From CAWJKP01 sp963843465 (GTDB lineage: Bacteria > Planctomycetota > Planctomycetia > Pirellulales > Thermoguttaceae): 64,000 nucleotides of DNA. The stretch is from NCBI GenBank assembly GCA_963843465.1, contig CAWJKP010000006.1:310001-374000 (forward strand), read 5' to 3'. Below the pieces are notes generated by a model that saw only the letters and a program-made list of their open reading frames with translations, had not been told where the DNA came from and searched no databases. Of the stretch, positions 55,362 through 64,000 are shown piece by piece (within the stretch, counting starts at the first letter, position 1; each line of letters opens with the position of its first letter). Made by a program: the position numbers and the translations under genes.

Positions 55362-58325
55362 TTACTGGGCCGCAAAGGTAATGAAGTCGAAATCGCGGTA
55401 CAGATGCCAGTTGCCAAACGGAAGCCGGGACCAGGAACTGGCACCGCGCACGAGGTTGACTCGCCAGGAGTCGCCCGCCTTGGGGGCACCCGTCTTCAAT
55501 GTCTTGAACGGCACGACGAACTCGCACGTCCATGCCCCGTCTCCGCAATGCGCCGCCGCTTCGTAGGGCGGCAGTGCCGTCAGGTCCTTGCCCCACATAT
55601 AATCGCCCAGAAAGTGTTGGGGCCCCCAGACCTTGCCCGCCGCCGAAACGGCGGCCTGGTAATACCCCGCCGTGTAGCCTGATGTGGGCACGATGAAGAA
55701 TTCAATGTGATCCATGCCCCACACGCTGTCCGCCGGCTTCAGGTGAGCCGCATTGGTGTTGGCGCACCGCACCGCGACGTACAGCGCCGTATCGTCCCAG
55801 GTCATGCGGAACTCGGTCTGCTCGTTCGCCGGCGCCGACTCGTAGGTATTGGGCCGCACGAAGCCGCCCGCGACCGGCACATGCTGCCAGCCCGGGTCGT
55901 CGAGCTTCCCGTCCACGGTGATCGCGCCGGTCCGCCGATGGCAGACGTACTCCTTCTTGCCGTAGTGCAGGGCCACAGACTTGTCCAGACTGCGGCGTGC
56001 CGCCGCGGAGATCGCCCACTCCAGGTCCTGTGCGGCCCGTTCCACGCGGGCCTTCACGTAGTACGTGCTGGCCGCGACCCTTGCCTTTCCGAGTTCCGCC
56101 CGCAACCTCACAATCAGTTCCGGCGTGAACATCGCCGGATTCGGGCCAAGGTCGTAGGCGAAATCCTCCAGCGAAACGTCGTTCTCGATGAGGTGCGTTT
56201 CCAGTGCTTTGTAGTAGGCCAGCATCGGCGCCTTGGCCTCCTGGTAGTAGGCCGTGAAGAACTCGTCCAGGATCTTGTCGGCGGTCAGCGACAGGTCCCA
56301 CATCATCCGTCCATAGGCATAGAAGTTCCACGGGTTGTGAACGGTCGACCCGCGATCGGACTGGGTCAGGCCGTTCAGCATCCCGAGTCGGGCCAGGTAC
56401 TGCTCCCGGTCCACGATCGCGGTCACCATCGGCACCGGCATGGTCAGGGTCCGCCATTCCGCATGGATCAGCAGGTAATCCCAATGCGTAAGCGGCACGC
56501 CGCGCGTGGCCCACGCTTCGAGATAGGCGCGGGTCGGGGCGTTGGCGGGCGCGGTCAGCGGCAGGTTGCGCTGGCCGTAAATGCACACCTGCACGGTCGT
56601 ATTGTCGGGGAATCTGGCGATGCGCAGCGGGGCGGGCGTGTAGTCGGCATAGGCCAGCGCCTCGATCACGAGGTGTGGCCGCCGCGGCTTGACGCGCTTC
56701 GCCACCTCCGTGATGAAGTAGTAGTACGGCCCCGAGGTCACCCGGTCGCCAGCGCAGTACGCCATGGCGGGGCGTTCGATCGGCTGGCACAACGCCGTGC
56801 AGCGTTCACACTGGCAGAACGTCGAGCCGTCGGAGGGCACCATCCGTATCAGCAGATCGCTGACCTCCCGGCTGCCGCTGCAATAGACCATCTTGTCGGC
56901 CACGAATTGGATCAACTCCGGATTGGTGAAGCAGAACGTGCCGGGCCCGCCCTTGCTGGGGGGCAGCCGCTTGCCGTCGGCATTCATGCCACACCAGTCG
57001 GGATGCGCCTCCAGCGCAGCAGGCGGCACCACGTTGTGCAGGTTATGGGGACTCCCCTCGAAGCTGCCGGCCTTGCGATGCGCGGCATCGAACTCCTTGT
57101 CAGGACGCGGCTGCGAGTGCGGCACGGGGGGCACTTCTGACCCCAGACCGGGAAAGATGCGGCCGATCGGTCCGCCGTTCCGCGCCGCGAACAACGTGTC
57201 GTCCGTGTAAAACGTGTTCCAATATACCGGGCCGTGGCTGAACCAGTCGCTTTCGCACCCTCCTTCCCGCCACTGGGCGGACGGGCGGGTGTGCAGCGGC
57301 AGGTGGCCCAGGTCCACGCCTTTGCCGGTCGGCACATACTCGGCGTGATCTTCCGGCGCGGCCCAGACCACGCCCTGCTGCCGCAGGAATTCCCAGACGC
57401 TGTAGGCCACGTTGCGGTAGGGCCAGGCCTTGAATAGCACCTCCCGGCCCTGTCTTTCCACGTTGACCTGGTCGGGGAAGTCTAGTCCGAACCAGCCGTC
57501 AAGCCCACCCGCGACCCCACGCCAGCAATGGCTCGTGACCGGGTGTTGCGCCAGCGCGTTGGGCAGCTTGCCTGCGGCCGAATCTGCCGCCATCTGCTCG
57601 TAGTTCGCGGCCAGCGGGGCGAGGTCGACGATCCTATAGAGCGTGCCCGGGTAGGCCCCCTCCTCCCCGGGGGCGATGATCGGCAGCGGCCGTCCGGTAA
57701 GTTCGCCGAGGTAGTAGCGCAAATCCTCCGCCGCTACGCGCAGGATGGCCGGCGCGCCGGATGCCACGACGACCGCGGCGTCCTTCTCGAAAGCCGCCTT
57801 CTCGGCACTGCCGTAGGCCATGACCTCCGCGAGAGGCGTCGCCCCTTGTATCCGTACGTACCGCGCGACAATGGGGTTGAACCGCAGATCGGCCTCGGGC
57901 CTGTCGGGCGGAAGCAAGTCGTCGGTCCCACCCGCCCGCAACACATTCCGCTGCGCGTTGGCTTTCCAGGGTTCGCCGGTCGGCACCCTGAAATGGCACG
58001 TCACGGTTTTGCCGCGGCCGTCGGGCTCGGCCATGAACGTGACGGCCAACTTCTGATAGCTGTTCGTGACGCCGCGTCCGGGTGTTAGATACAGGCGGTG
58101 CAGCATCGTGGGCCGGCCGAGGTCAATCACAAGGCCCTGGGCTCCGGACGCGGTCCAGCGCGTGTCGAGCCGGTTGTCGGTGACCGCCGTGATCTTCCCA
58201 CCCGTGGCCTCGTCGGTCACGCGCCAGCGGGTCGCGTCGAGTTTCTCGGCGCGCACGGTCATTGCCGCCACAGTCATTAGTCCAAGGGTCACACCTACGC
58301 AGATTGTCCGTCGTTGCTTGTGCAT
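55362..58325 (-). CDS. Large secreted DUF4838 protein with C-terminal CBM9-like domain
   Basis: A 987-residue exported protein with intact frame. Signal peptide MHKQRRTICVGVTLGLMTVA. Region 30-170 resembles a discoidin-like carbohydrate-binding domain (DNRLDTRWTASGAQGLVIDL). From about 200 it follows the glycoside-hydrolase-20-like N-terminal alpha/beta domain and then the DUF4838 core (VWEFLRQQGVVWAAPEDHAE, STFCQCERCTALCQPIERPA, PHLVIEALAYADYTPAPLRI). The last ~190 residues form a CBM9-like domain (ITVDGKLDDPGWQHVPVAGG, FRMTWDDTALYVAVRCAN). It probably acts on complex glycans outside the cell. Confidence 0.87.
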   Translation of the reverse strand: MHKQRRTICVGVTLGLMTVAAMTVRAEKLDATRWRVTDEATGGKITAVTDNRLDTRWTASGAQGLVIDLGRPTMLHRLYLTPGRGVTNSYQKLAVTFMAEPDGRGKTVTCHFRVPTGEPWKANAQRNVLRAGGTDDLLPPDRPEADLRFNPIVARYVRIQGATPLAEVMAYGSAEKAAFEKDAAVVVASGAPAILRVAAEDLRYYLGELTGRPLPIIAPGEEGAYPGTLYRIVDLAPLAANYEQMAADSAAGKLPNALAQHPVTSHCWRGVAGGLDGWFGLDFPDQVNVERQGREVLFKAWPYRNVAYSVWEFLRQQGVVWAAPEDHAEYVPTGKGVDLGHLPLHTRPSAQWREGGCESDWFSHGPVYWNTFYTDDTLFAARNGGPIGRIFPGLGSEVPPVPHSQPRPDKEFDAAHRKAGSFEGSPHNLHNVVPPAALEAHPDWCGMNADGKRLPPSKGGPGTFCFTNPELIQFVADKMVYCSGSREVSDLLIRMVPSDGSTFCQCERCTALCQPIERPAMAYCAGDRVTSGPYYYFITEVAKRVKPRRPHLVIEALAYADYTPAPLRIARFPDNTTVQVCIYGQRNLPLTAPANAPTRAYLEAWATRGVPLTHWDYLLIHAEWRTLTMPVPMVTAIVDREQYLARLGMLNGLTQSDRGSTVHNPWNFYAYGRMMWDLSLTADKILDEFFTAYYQEAKAPMLAYYKALETHLIENDVSLEDFAYDLGPNPAMFTPELIVRLRAELGKARVAASTYYVKARVERAAQDLEWAISAAARRSLDKSVALHYGKKEYVCHRRTGAITVDGKLDDPGWQHVPVAGGFVRPNTYESAPANEQTEFRMTWDDTALYVAVRCANTNAAHLKPADSVWGMDHIEFFIVPTSGYTAGYYQAAVSAAGKVWGPQHFLGDYMWGKDLTALPPYEAAAHCGDGAWTCEFVVPFKTLKTGAPKAGDSWRVNLVRGASSWSRLPFGNWHLYRDFDFITFAAQ

Positions 58326-58605
58326 ATCATCTTTCCCTGTTCATTTCCAGTCTCTCCAGAAACCTTTACAGGCATGTTTCTCCTCTTGGCTCTAGCCTGA
58401 GGTAGGCCGATTCTGATTGCAGTTTGTGGCGTTGTCAATCCCAGGAGCCACCCAGCCAATCGCCGGCCACTTTCACCGCCGTAAGCGTATGCTTCCTGGC
58501 GTCTGCGCCTACGACCAGCTACTTGCCCAAGAGTGCCGGCGGGGCCCTCGGTGATCGACGGATCGTCGAGCCGACTCTACCCTACCGCTACTGATCCTAC
58601 CCGGC
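58326..58605. other. Intergenic region without recognised genes
   Basis: About 280 bases. Nothing supported. It may hold lost 5' coding sequence of the next gene, whose N-terminus seems short. Confidence 0.4.
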
Positions 58606-59400
58606 ATGCTGTGGGCCCATAACAAACGCTCGCCGCTGGCGATCGCCCTCTACGTGCCGCTGGCGGTTTGGTGGGTCGTCCTTCAACCCGTCGCCTGGCA
58701 GGCAACCGAGCAGTCGGTCTACCTCGTGGGCGCTGTCGGCGCTGCATTGCTGCTGTTGGCCGAGGCACATCATCCCGGCGACCCCATGGGTGTGCCGTTT
58801 CGTTTCTGGGGAACGGCAGTTTCGGCTGGCGTGTTGGTGCCACTGGGCTTTACAGAATTCATTCGTGAGTTGCAATTCCCGCACGGGTCAGGGGTGGTCA
58901 CCGGGCTGACCATTCTCATTGTGGGCACCATAGGTGTCGCGGCCCTCGCCCGGTTTCACTCGGCCCGCAGCGCGCCGCGAGACTCCGACCACCGTAGACT
59001 CACGGCCTTCGCTTCCCGGCAGTGGTTTCCCGTGATGTTGCTGGCCCTCATGGCCTTCCTGGCCCTATGGAACTCGAACGTCGCCCCTGCCGAGCCGAAA
59101 TACTACCACGGTGTGCTCGACCGCTGGACGCCCGACGTCCTGCTGCCCACATTGATGACCAACATCGCCATGGTCGCCCTGGCGATCCATCTCATGCGCG
59201 TAGGCTTGAACGAAGATCGCGGCCGCCCGTTCACCTTTGGCGTGCTCCTCTTCCTGCTTTGGGCCGTATTGCGATATATCGACCTGTTTGCCGGCGTGGG
59301 CGGTATGTTGGGCGCGGCGGTGATGTTCCTGTTCTGCGGGATGGCGCTTTTTGTGGTCGCCCGCTTCTGGCAAAGTCGAAAGGAAACTCCCCATGTCTGA
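58606..59400 (+). CDS. Polytopic membrane protein, DUF2157-like C-terminal part
   Basis: A 264-residue protein with about eight membrane segments: IALYVPLAVWWVVLQPVAW, YLVGAVGAALLLLAEAHHPG, FWGTAVSAGVLVPLGFTEF, TGLTILIVGTIGVAALARF, WFPVMLLALMAFLALWNSNV, LLPTLMTNIAMVALAIHLMR, FGVLLFLLWAVLRYIDLFAG and GAAVMFLFCGMALFVVARFW. The pattern fits the C-terminal membrane part of DUF2157 proteins, whose usual N-terminal helices are missing here, so a 5' truncation is possible. Its stop overlaps the start of a short frame at 59393. Confidence 0.6.
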   Translation: MLWAHNKRSPLAIALYVPLAVWWVVLQPVAWQATEQSVYLVGAVGAALLLLAEAHHPGDPMGVPFRFWGTAVSAGVLVPLGFTEFIRELQFPHGSGVVTGLTILIVGTIGVAALARFHSARSAPRDSDHRRLTAFASRQWFPVMLLALMAFLALWNSNVAPAEPKYYHGVLDRWTPDVLLPTLMTNIAMVALAIHLMRVGLNEDRGRPFTFGVLLFLLWAVLRYIDLFAGVGGMLGAAVMFLFCGMALFVVARFWQSRKETPHV

Positions 59401-59515
59401 CGTGTCAACAGCCACGCCTTGCGAAATTGCCTGGATCGGTCGCATCGTCGAAGCCTTCAAGCGGCGGGAACGCCTCGTGCTGGTTCCTGGGGGCAGTGAC
59501 AAGAATGCGGGATAA
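59393..59515 (+). CDS. Very short coupled frame, probably a truncated gene
   Basis: ATGTCTGA overlaps the stop of the upstream gene, a typical coupled start. It encodes about 40 residues (SDVSTATPCEIAWIGRIVEA ... RERLVLVPGGSDKNAG). In DUF2157 operons the next gene is a membrane GDYXXLXY protein, but no such sequence is present. It may be a remnant. Confidence 0.35.
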   Translation: MSDVSTATPCEIAWIGRIVEAFKRRERLVLVPGGSDKNAG

Positions 59516-59656
59516 TCCGAACAGAACGGGCAAGTAGTCTGCCTTTGTCGCTTTTGAGGGGCACGTTCGCCAAGGCTTTCACTGGGTTTCTGGGCGGAGC
59601 GACTTGCCGAGAATGCCCGACCAGATCGTGCAGAAAGCAGATTCAATAGTGTCGCT

Positions 59657-60687
59657 TCACTCCAGTCCTTCCAGCGAGTCCTCGAAGCGAAGGCACCGAT
59701 CCGAGAGTCTGTCCAGCGCCACCCGAAGCCGCCTTCTGACGTCCTTACCAAGTCGCTTCTGATGCTTGATCACCTGGTTCAGCATTTCCAGGTTGGGATC
59801 GCCTCGACTGAGGAATCCGTCAATGTTCTCGATGAGCTGATCCGCAAGAGCCTCGGCCTCCGGTGCCGCCTTTCCGCCGGGCTTGGCGCGGAACTTGTTC
59901 GCCTCTTGCGAGACCTCCTTGTATCCGATCTCCCCGGCCTGCAACTTCTCGGCGACACGCTCAGCCACCTTGGCAGCCTCTCGTTTTCCGCGATCTTCCG
60001 TCTTCTTCTTGGCCTTTTCTCCCGGCTTCGCCTTCGCGGCGGTGTCGTAGGTCCGCTTGGTCTTCCTCGTCTCCGTGGTCAGGGCTTCCGCCTGCTTGGT
60101 CGTCAGCCCCTCAAAGTGCCCTTCCTTGAGGACCTCTTGCTCGATCAGTTCCAGAGCGGAAAGCGTCGTGTGGATCTTCGGATCGGCCCAACCGAGGAAC
60201 TCGGCGATCGCCGCAGCCGTGTAGGGGCGCTCTTGAGCATCGCCGGTTTCCTCTCCCTGAACGTAGGACGGCGCGTGGCGGATTACGGCCTTCTTGGTAT
60301 CCTTCGGGATCTCCGGCAGCGTGATCCTGCCCGCCGCATACGCTTTGACCACCGCACGGACGGTCTCCTGTTCGACGACGGCCGACGTGCGCCATTCGTC
60401 CATGTTCTCACGGGCCATCATTTGCAGCATCGCCCCGTCGTCGAGATCCTTGATGATCAACGGCACCTTGCCGCGCTGCCCTATCTCTTCCTGGAGAGCC
60501 ACGAGCCGGTGATGTCCGTAGGCAATCTCGGCATGGCCCTTGACTTCGCGCGAACGATGTTCTCCCAGAAGCCCGTCCTTCGGAAAGACTGTTTCAGGGC
60601 TTCGACCTTGTCGCGTTGGATCGGGTAGCGATCCATGTATCGAAAGGGGTTGGGTTTGATCTTGCTGAGGGGAAATGACTTTTGCAT
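59657..60687 (-). CDS. ParB-like nuclease-domain protein (frame break near 60545)
   Basis: About 343 residues. The N-terminal ParB/Srx domain reads FPLSKIKPNPFRYMDRYPIQ, KVEALKQSFRRTGFWENIVA, then (after restoring one G in GTTCGCGCG) EVKGHAEIAYGHHRLVALQE and LQMMARENMDEW. A linker helix region follows (AAAIAEFLGWADPKIHTTLS, suggestive of an HTH), then a long charged coiled-coil-like segment (KAKKKTEDRGKREAAKVAER). Plasmid and phage ParB-type proteins have this layout. No parA or parS was recognised nearby, so a chromosome-partition role is unlikely; a nuclease or transcription factor role is possible. Confidence 0.75.
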
Positions 60688-60777
60688 GGAAGACGCTTCC
60701 TACTCTTCAGAAACAGGCTCCCGCCCACCGGGATGCCGTGGCCGAGAGCTACTTGGCCGAATGAGGCATGGAGCCCA

Positions 60778-61905
60778 TCATTTCTTCGGCGCCGCGTCAC
60801 TCCAAATGTCGGCTGTGCGAGCCTTCACGTCGGGCATCGGCGGCAAAGCCGCGCTGGGCACGGGCTCGTACCAGAACGTCGCGCACGACCAGTCGTCCTG
60901 GGTCTCCGCCAACCCGTTCTTCCAGGCGATCTGCTGGATCGTGATGCGGCACTCCCGCTGCCAGGCAATCGGGTCCGCCAGGTGCCAACGGTACATCGAC
61001 ACGAAGTTCTTCTGGTTCAGGCTACAACCGTTGTAGGGAAACGGCGTCTGCTGAACGCCCCAGGACAAGCCCACGTAGTCTTCGCTGCCGGTGCCGCAGA
61101 TGGTGGGGAAGTCCTTGTCGCCGTCCATATACACCTTGATCTCCCCTTCGCCCCACCACTGGTCGGGATGGAGGTTGCGGATGCCGATCACCGAGCCGAT
61201 ATAACGGCCCTTCTGCTTGCGCAGGGGCAGCAGCTCGAAATCCTTCTTCAGCGTTGTGGGGTTTTCGCGGCGGAACAGCGTGTGCAGTCGGCCTACATCC
61301 TCCGCGTGCTTGTCGCCTAGGGTGTAGGTGATCTGGTAGAAGAGCGGCACCGGCTTGTCGGTTTCATTGGTAAAATCGAACTTGACCCGCTTGGAAAAGG
61401 GCATGGGCAGCCAGATGTTCATTCCGGCTTCCTGTCCGACCGAATGCACGGCGGAGCAATACGGCATGACCTTGCCGTGGGCCATGCCGAAGAAGTCGCC
61501 CACGGGGCACTCGATGCTCGGGTGCTGCTGCCCTTCCCACCACGCCCGAAGCACCAGTCCCCGCAGCGCTGCCGGATAATGCTCCGTGGTCAGCCAGATG
61601 TGGCGAATTGTGGCCGGCCCCTTGATGTCGCAGAGTTGAACCGTCTGGCCCGGTTTGACTTCTTTACAGGGCATGCCCTTGCGGCCGACGCCCAGTGGGC
61701 TGGCCGCTTTGCCGGCTGCGCCGGGCGCTCCCGTGGGGTTCTCGAAGGAGATGGACCGTGACATCAGCCCGGTGTCGAGCTGGTAGGGCTGGTGGATTAC
61801 GTCCGGTGGTTGCTCCGCTCGGGCGGGGATGCCGTTAGGAACAAATGCCGCAAAGCTCACGAGAGAAGCGGCGACCAGGCAGAGGCGCGGATTGTTGGAC
61901 ACCAT
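60778..61905 (-). CDS. Secreted DUF2961 (GH172-type) protein
   Basis: A 375-residue exported protein. The signal is near VSFAAFVPNGIPARA. The mature part has the GH172/DUF2961 double jelly-roll features: ISFENPTGAPGAAGKAA, IKGPATIRHIWLTTEHYPAA, PSIECPVGDFFGMAHGK, MNIWLPMPFSKRVKFDFTNE, WWGEGEIKVYMDGDKDFPTI and CGTGSEDYVGLSWGVQ (with the Glu-Asp pair). GH172 members are glycoside hydrolases of fructans or arabinans, acting as oligomers. Substrate here is unknown. Confidence 0.9.
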   Translation of the reverse strand: MVSNNPRLCLVAASLVSFAAFVPNGIPARAEQPPDVIHQPYQLDTGLMSRSISFENPTGAPGAAGKAASPLGVGRKGMPCKEVKPGQTVQLCDIKGPATIRHIWLTTEHYPAALRGLVLRAWWEGQQHPSIECPVGDFFGMAHGKVMPYCSAVHSVGQEAGMNIWLPMPFSKRVKFDFTNETDKPVPLFYQITYTLGDKHAEDVGRLHTLFRRENPTTLKKDFELLPLRKQKGRYIGSVIGIRNLHPDQWWGEGEIKVYMDGDKDFPTICGTGSEDYVGLSWGVQQTPFPYNGCSLNQKNFVSMYRWHLADPIAWQRECRITIQQIAWKNGLAETQDDWSCATFWYEPVPSAALPPMPDVKARTADIWSDAAPKK

Positions 61906-62120
61906 GTCATTGGTCCTCGGGCGGGATTGTTAGCTGATGCTCTCGGCCCTCTATCTTGCCGCGGGGGCCCGGCGGCGTCAACAAGACGCCTGGCCAGCCG
62001 CCACAGTACCGCCGAAGACGCTGAAGACCAGGGCAAGGGACCGTTCCCGATTGAGTTTGGGAAGCGGTTGCCAAGTCTGCTTCGGTTTCCGAGAATAGTC
62101 GCGTGGAAGGACGGACGCCG

Positions 62121-62447
62121 ATGAACGCAGACAACCTGTTTGACGACATTCCCACCGAGCTTCCCGAAGAGCTAGCCACCGCGATCCTCCAGGCCGGCAG
62201 CTTACGGATCGAACGCATCGTTTCCCAGGGTCACGCTTCTCCACCGGGCTTCTGGTACGACCAGGACGACAACGAATGGGTCGTGGTCCTGGAAGGCAGT
62301 GCGGCCGTAGAGTTCGAGGGCGATGCGGAAGCCGTCGTATTGCAGCGAGGCTCGCACCTGAACATTCCGGCCCACGTGCGACATCGGGTTGCTTGGACAG
62401 ACCCGCAGGGAAAGACAGTCTGGCTGGCGGTCCATTATGGAGTCTGA
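62121..62447 (+). CDS. Cupin domain-containing protein
   Basis: A 108-residue small cupin. SPPGFWYDQDDNEWVVVLEG (motif 1: His replaced by Tyr/Asp, Glu present) and GSHLNIPAHVRHRV (motif 2). The second metal His is present, so a metal site may be partly altered. Start at 62121; an upstream in-frame ATG adds six residues. Followed 17 bases later by the HNH gene in the same direction. Confidence 0.8.
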   Translation: MNADNLFDDIPTELPEELATAILQAGSLRIERIVSQGHASPPGFWYDQDDNEWVVVLEGSAAVEFEGDAEAVVLQRGSHLNIPAHVRHRVAWTDPQGKTVWLAVHYGV

Positions 62448-62464
62448 ACCTCGGAGGCCGCTAA

Positions 62465-62749
62465 GTGCTCTGCCAACTCTGCCAGTCCGAGGAATCCCAC
62501 AACTTCCACCACTTCATCCCTCGGGCCCTGCACAGCAACAAGTGGTTCAAGAAGCGGTACACACGCAAGCAGATGCACGAGGGAATCGAAGTCTGCAAGT
62601 CGTGCCACGAGGCGATCCACGACCTGGTGCCGGACGAAAAGAAGCTGGGCAGGCATTACCATACCCTGGAAAAGCTGCTGGCCCACCCGGAGGTTGGCAG
62701 GTACGTCCAATGGAAACGTGGGCGGGCGCACACCGATGAGAAAAGTTGA
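62465..62749 (+). CDS. Small HNH endonuclease domain protein
   Basis: A 94-residue protein from a GTG start at 62465. CQLCQSEESHNFHHFIPRAL has the zinc-binding CxxC and the HH catalytic site (H-x-F-I-P). CKSCHEAIHDLVPDEKKLG has the second CxxCH and the final H of the HNH motif. Small HNH proteins of this type are usually not toxins or restriction enzymes; the function is unclear. No recognisable partner gene. Confidence 0.8.
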   Translation: MLCQLCQSEESHNFHHFIPRALHSNKWFKKRYTRKQMHEGIEVCKSCHEAIHDLVPDEKKLGRHYHTLEKLLAHPEVGRYVQWKRGRAHTDEKS

Positions 62750-62772
62750 CCCGGCTATACCACTACAATGTA

Positions 62773-64000
62773 CTATTGGCTCTTAGCGGGCGAGAGTCGA
62801 ATCCCCTTCTCCAGATCGGCTCCACTCCAACTGCCAGCCTCGGCTCCGTTCAAGAGAACCTGGTAGCGCCGTGTCGGCTCCGCCCGGCGGAAAACGACCA
62901 CCGGCTGCCGCGTCCATGCAAACGGCGTGCGGATTTCAAGGCGGATCTGACTGCCATGGACTGCACACCGGATGACATTCAATCCGTTCAGGCCGACGCC
63001 CCTCCCGGCCGGCACATCCACGACGGCATCGTGCAGGTAGTCCTCTTCGATCTCGATGCCCGCCATGCCGCTGCCTGTACCCCAGTGAAAGCTGCTGACA
63101 CCCGCCTTTCCGCCATACCCCTCATGCGCCCAGTTCTCGGAGGGCGATATGGGGAACTGCGCTCGCAGCGCGGCAACGCCGCGCTCCAGATACTCGACTT
63201 TGCCCGTGCTGCGATAGTAGTCCAAGAGGATGTTCCCGAACTGGCTCTGGCGGGCATCGGACCACTCAGCATCGGAGTTCTGCGTCGTGAAGCCGCCGAG
63301 CAACATGGCGGTGCTGGTCAAGTTTTCCAGTACGGGATTGGTCCAGCACTGCTGATACAGCAGCAGGTAGTCCAGCAGGGATTCACCCCTTGCCAGATAG
63401 CGTGCCTCGCCCGTGACGCGCGATGCCAACAGAAAGGCCGCCACAGTCTGCCCTAACGCCAGGTCGTTGGCAGGCCACTGCTGGGTTCGCTCGTCAAACC
63501 GCGCCGTGCGCGGGCTGCAACTCCAAAACGTCTCGTAGTCGTACCATTGGCGCAGCGGGATGACCTGCCGCTCCAGGAAGTCGATTCCTTGCCGGGCGGC
63601 TTGGAGGTACGAGGGGTTCCGGTCCTGCGTGTAGAGTTCCAACAGGAAGAGGACCACCGGGCCGGTTTCCGCTTTGACGGTACGCGACAGCTCTTCCTGG
63701 ACGGAACCATCCTCCGCAAACCTCGTCGGCAACATGCCGTCTGTTGCCTGATGGGCGATAAGGAACTGGGCCAGTTGTTGGCAGCGTGGGAGGATGCCCT
63801 CGCTGCCGGGGAGCTGGGCGGCCCGCCACTTCAGCAGCCAGTAGCCGGTCCAGCACATGTCGTAGCCCAGGAACCCATCCTTCGTGCTGCCGCCGGAGCC
63901 ATCACCCGCCGCCCAGATCGCCGGTTTCCCGCCTTGCATCGGCACGGCAATGCACTTGAAAGCCCCGTCCCGGCCAGGAGCCTTGAGTGCCAACTCGACC
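62773..64000 (-). CDS. Hypothetical (alpha/alpha)-barrel-like protein (N-terminus beyond the window)
   Basis: At least 406 residues; the reading frame continues to base 64000, so the N-terminal part is missing. Repeated helical hairpins with aromatic residues (DMCWTGYWLLKW, QFLIAHQATDGMLP, VVLFLLELYTQD, DYLLLYQQCWTNP) suggest an (alpha/alpha)6 barrel like many glycan-processing enzymes. The C-terminal ~90 residues look like a beta domain (WGTGSGMAGIEIEEDYLHDA, VIRCAVHGSQIRLEIRTPFA). It may be a glycoside hydrolase or lyase; this is not certain. Confidence 0.65.
   Translation of the reverse strand, partial: VELALKAPGRDGAFKCIAVPMQGGKPAIWAAGDGSGGSTKDGFLGYDMCWTGYWLLKWRAAQLPGSEGILPRCQQLAQFLIAHQATDGMLPTRFAEDGSVQEELSRTVKAETGPVVLFLLELYTQDRNPSYLQAARQGIDFLERQVIPLRQWYDYETFWSCSPRTARFDERTQQWPANDLALGQTVAAFLLASRVTGEARYLARGESLLDYLLLYQQCWTNPVLENLTSTAMLLGGFTTQNSDAEWSDARQSQFGNILLDYYRSTGKVEYLERGVAALRAQFPISPSENWAHEGYGGKAGVSSFHWGTGSGMAGIEIEEDYLHDAVVDVPAGRGVGLNGLNVIRCAVHGSQIRLEIRTPFAWTRQPVVVFRRAEPTRRYQVLLNGAEAGSWSGADLEKGIRLSPAKSQ

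Noticed and set aside
62785..62830. tRNA-like T-arm sequence near GTCGAATCCCC
   Set aside because: No acceptor, anticodon or D-arm pairing could be found, and the bases are the coding end of the gene at 62773.

Overview
The window looks like a chromosome segment of a high-GC planctomycete, probably Pirellulales-like. This is inferred from gene content and not from any database match. The indicators are a YTV-repeat cell-surface protein, sulfatase, Gfo/Idh/MocA, DUF1080, ThuA, DUF4838 and DUF2961 proteins, TAT-exported sugar epimerase/oxidoreductase proteins, a DUF6800-like short protein, a Hanks-type Ser/Thr kinase, and many short palindromic intergenic repeats. Core genes on the segment are an RlmI-like rRNA methyltransferase (cut by the left edge), pdxJ, dnaB, a 2-Cys peroxiredoxin, larE, a UDP-sugar pyrophosphorylase and a bifunctional-nuclease-family protein.

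Layout. 1-6 kb: rRNA methyltransferase, oxidoreductase, cupin, small membrane protein and a degenerate sulfatase. 6-13 kb: an SPFH/Arc-like pair, then a putative envelope or exopolysaccharide locus (Pro/Ser/Tyr-repeat membrane protein, MinD/BY-kinase-like ATPase, ExeA-like AAA ATPase, GT39-like glycosyltransferase). 13-24 kb: Ser/Thr kinase, LarE, peroxiredoxin, secreted proteins, serine hydrolase, UDP-sugar pyrophosphorylase, lactonase, PdxJ. 24-31 kb: zinc-ribbon PilZ protein plus GGDEF protein (a c-di-GMP pair), DUF6800, bifunctional nuclease, two paralogous membrane proteins, a methyltransferase and a sugar-phosphate epimerase-like protein. 31-37 kb: a four-helix-bundle (S23/IVP-type) gene beside 16-bp-period minisatellites, the YTV protein, a second minisatellite, DnaB and DUF1080. 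37-45 kb: a large unknown protein, a ferredoxin, secreted DUF4038 and unknown proteins, an exported methyltransferase and a second serine hydrolase.

At 45.06 kb the left core-like part ends at the 3' half of a tRNA-Ala(UGC) gene followed by an intrinsic terminator, which is the signature of an integration site. To its right lies mobile-element debris (IS91-type transposase zinc domain, duplicated protein remnants, GC-rich repeats). Beyond that are genes of a more accessory kind: PQQ-like propeller, Gfo/Idh/MocA plus ThuA operon, DUF4337, M20 peptidase, DUF4838/CBM9 and GH172-like proteins, an orphan ParB-like protein, a cupin, an HNH nuclease, and a partial alpha/alpha-barrel-like protein running off the right edge.

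Many genes (at least 13) are split by single-base frame changes whose two halves are clearly one protein. This pattern suggests residual indel errors in the assembly, not biology, so those genes are given as single spans. Several dispersed inverted-repeat families occupy the intergenic space and often abut or supply stop codons.
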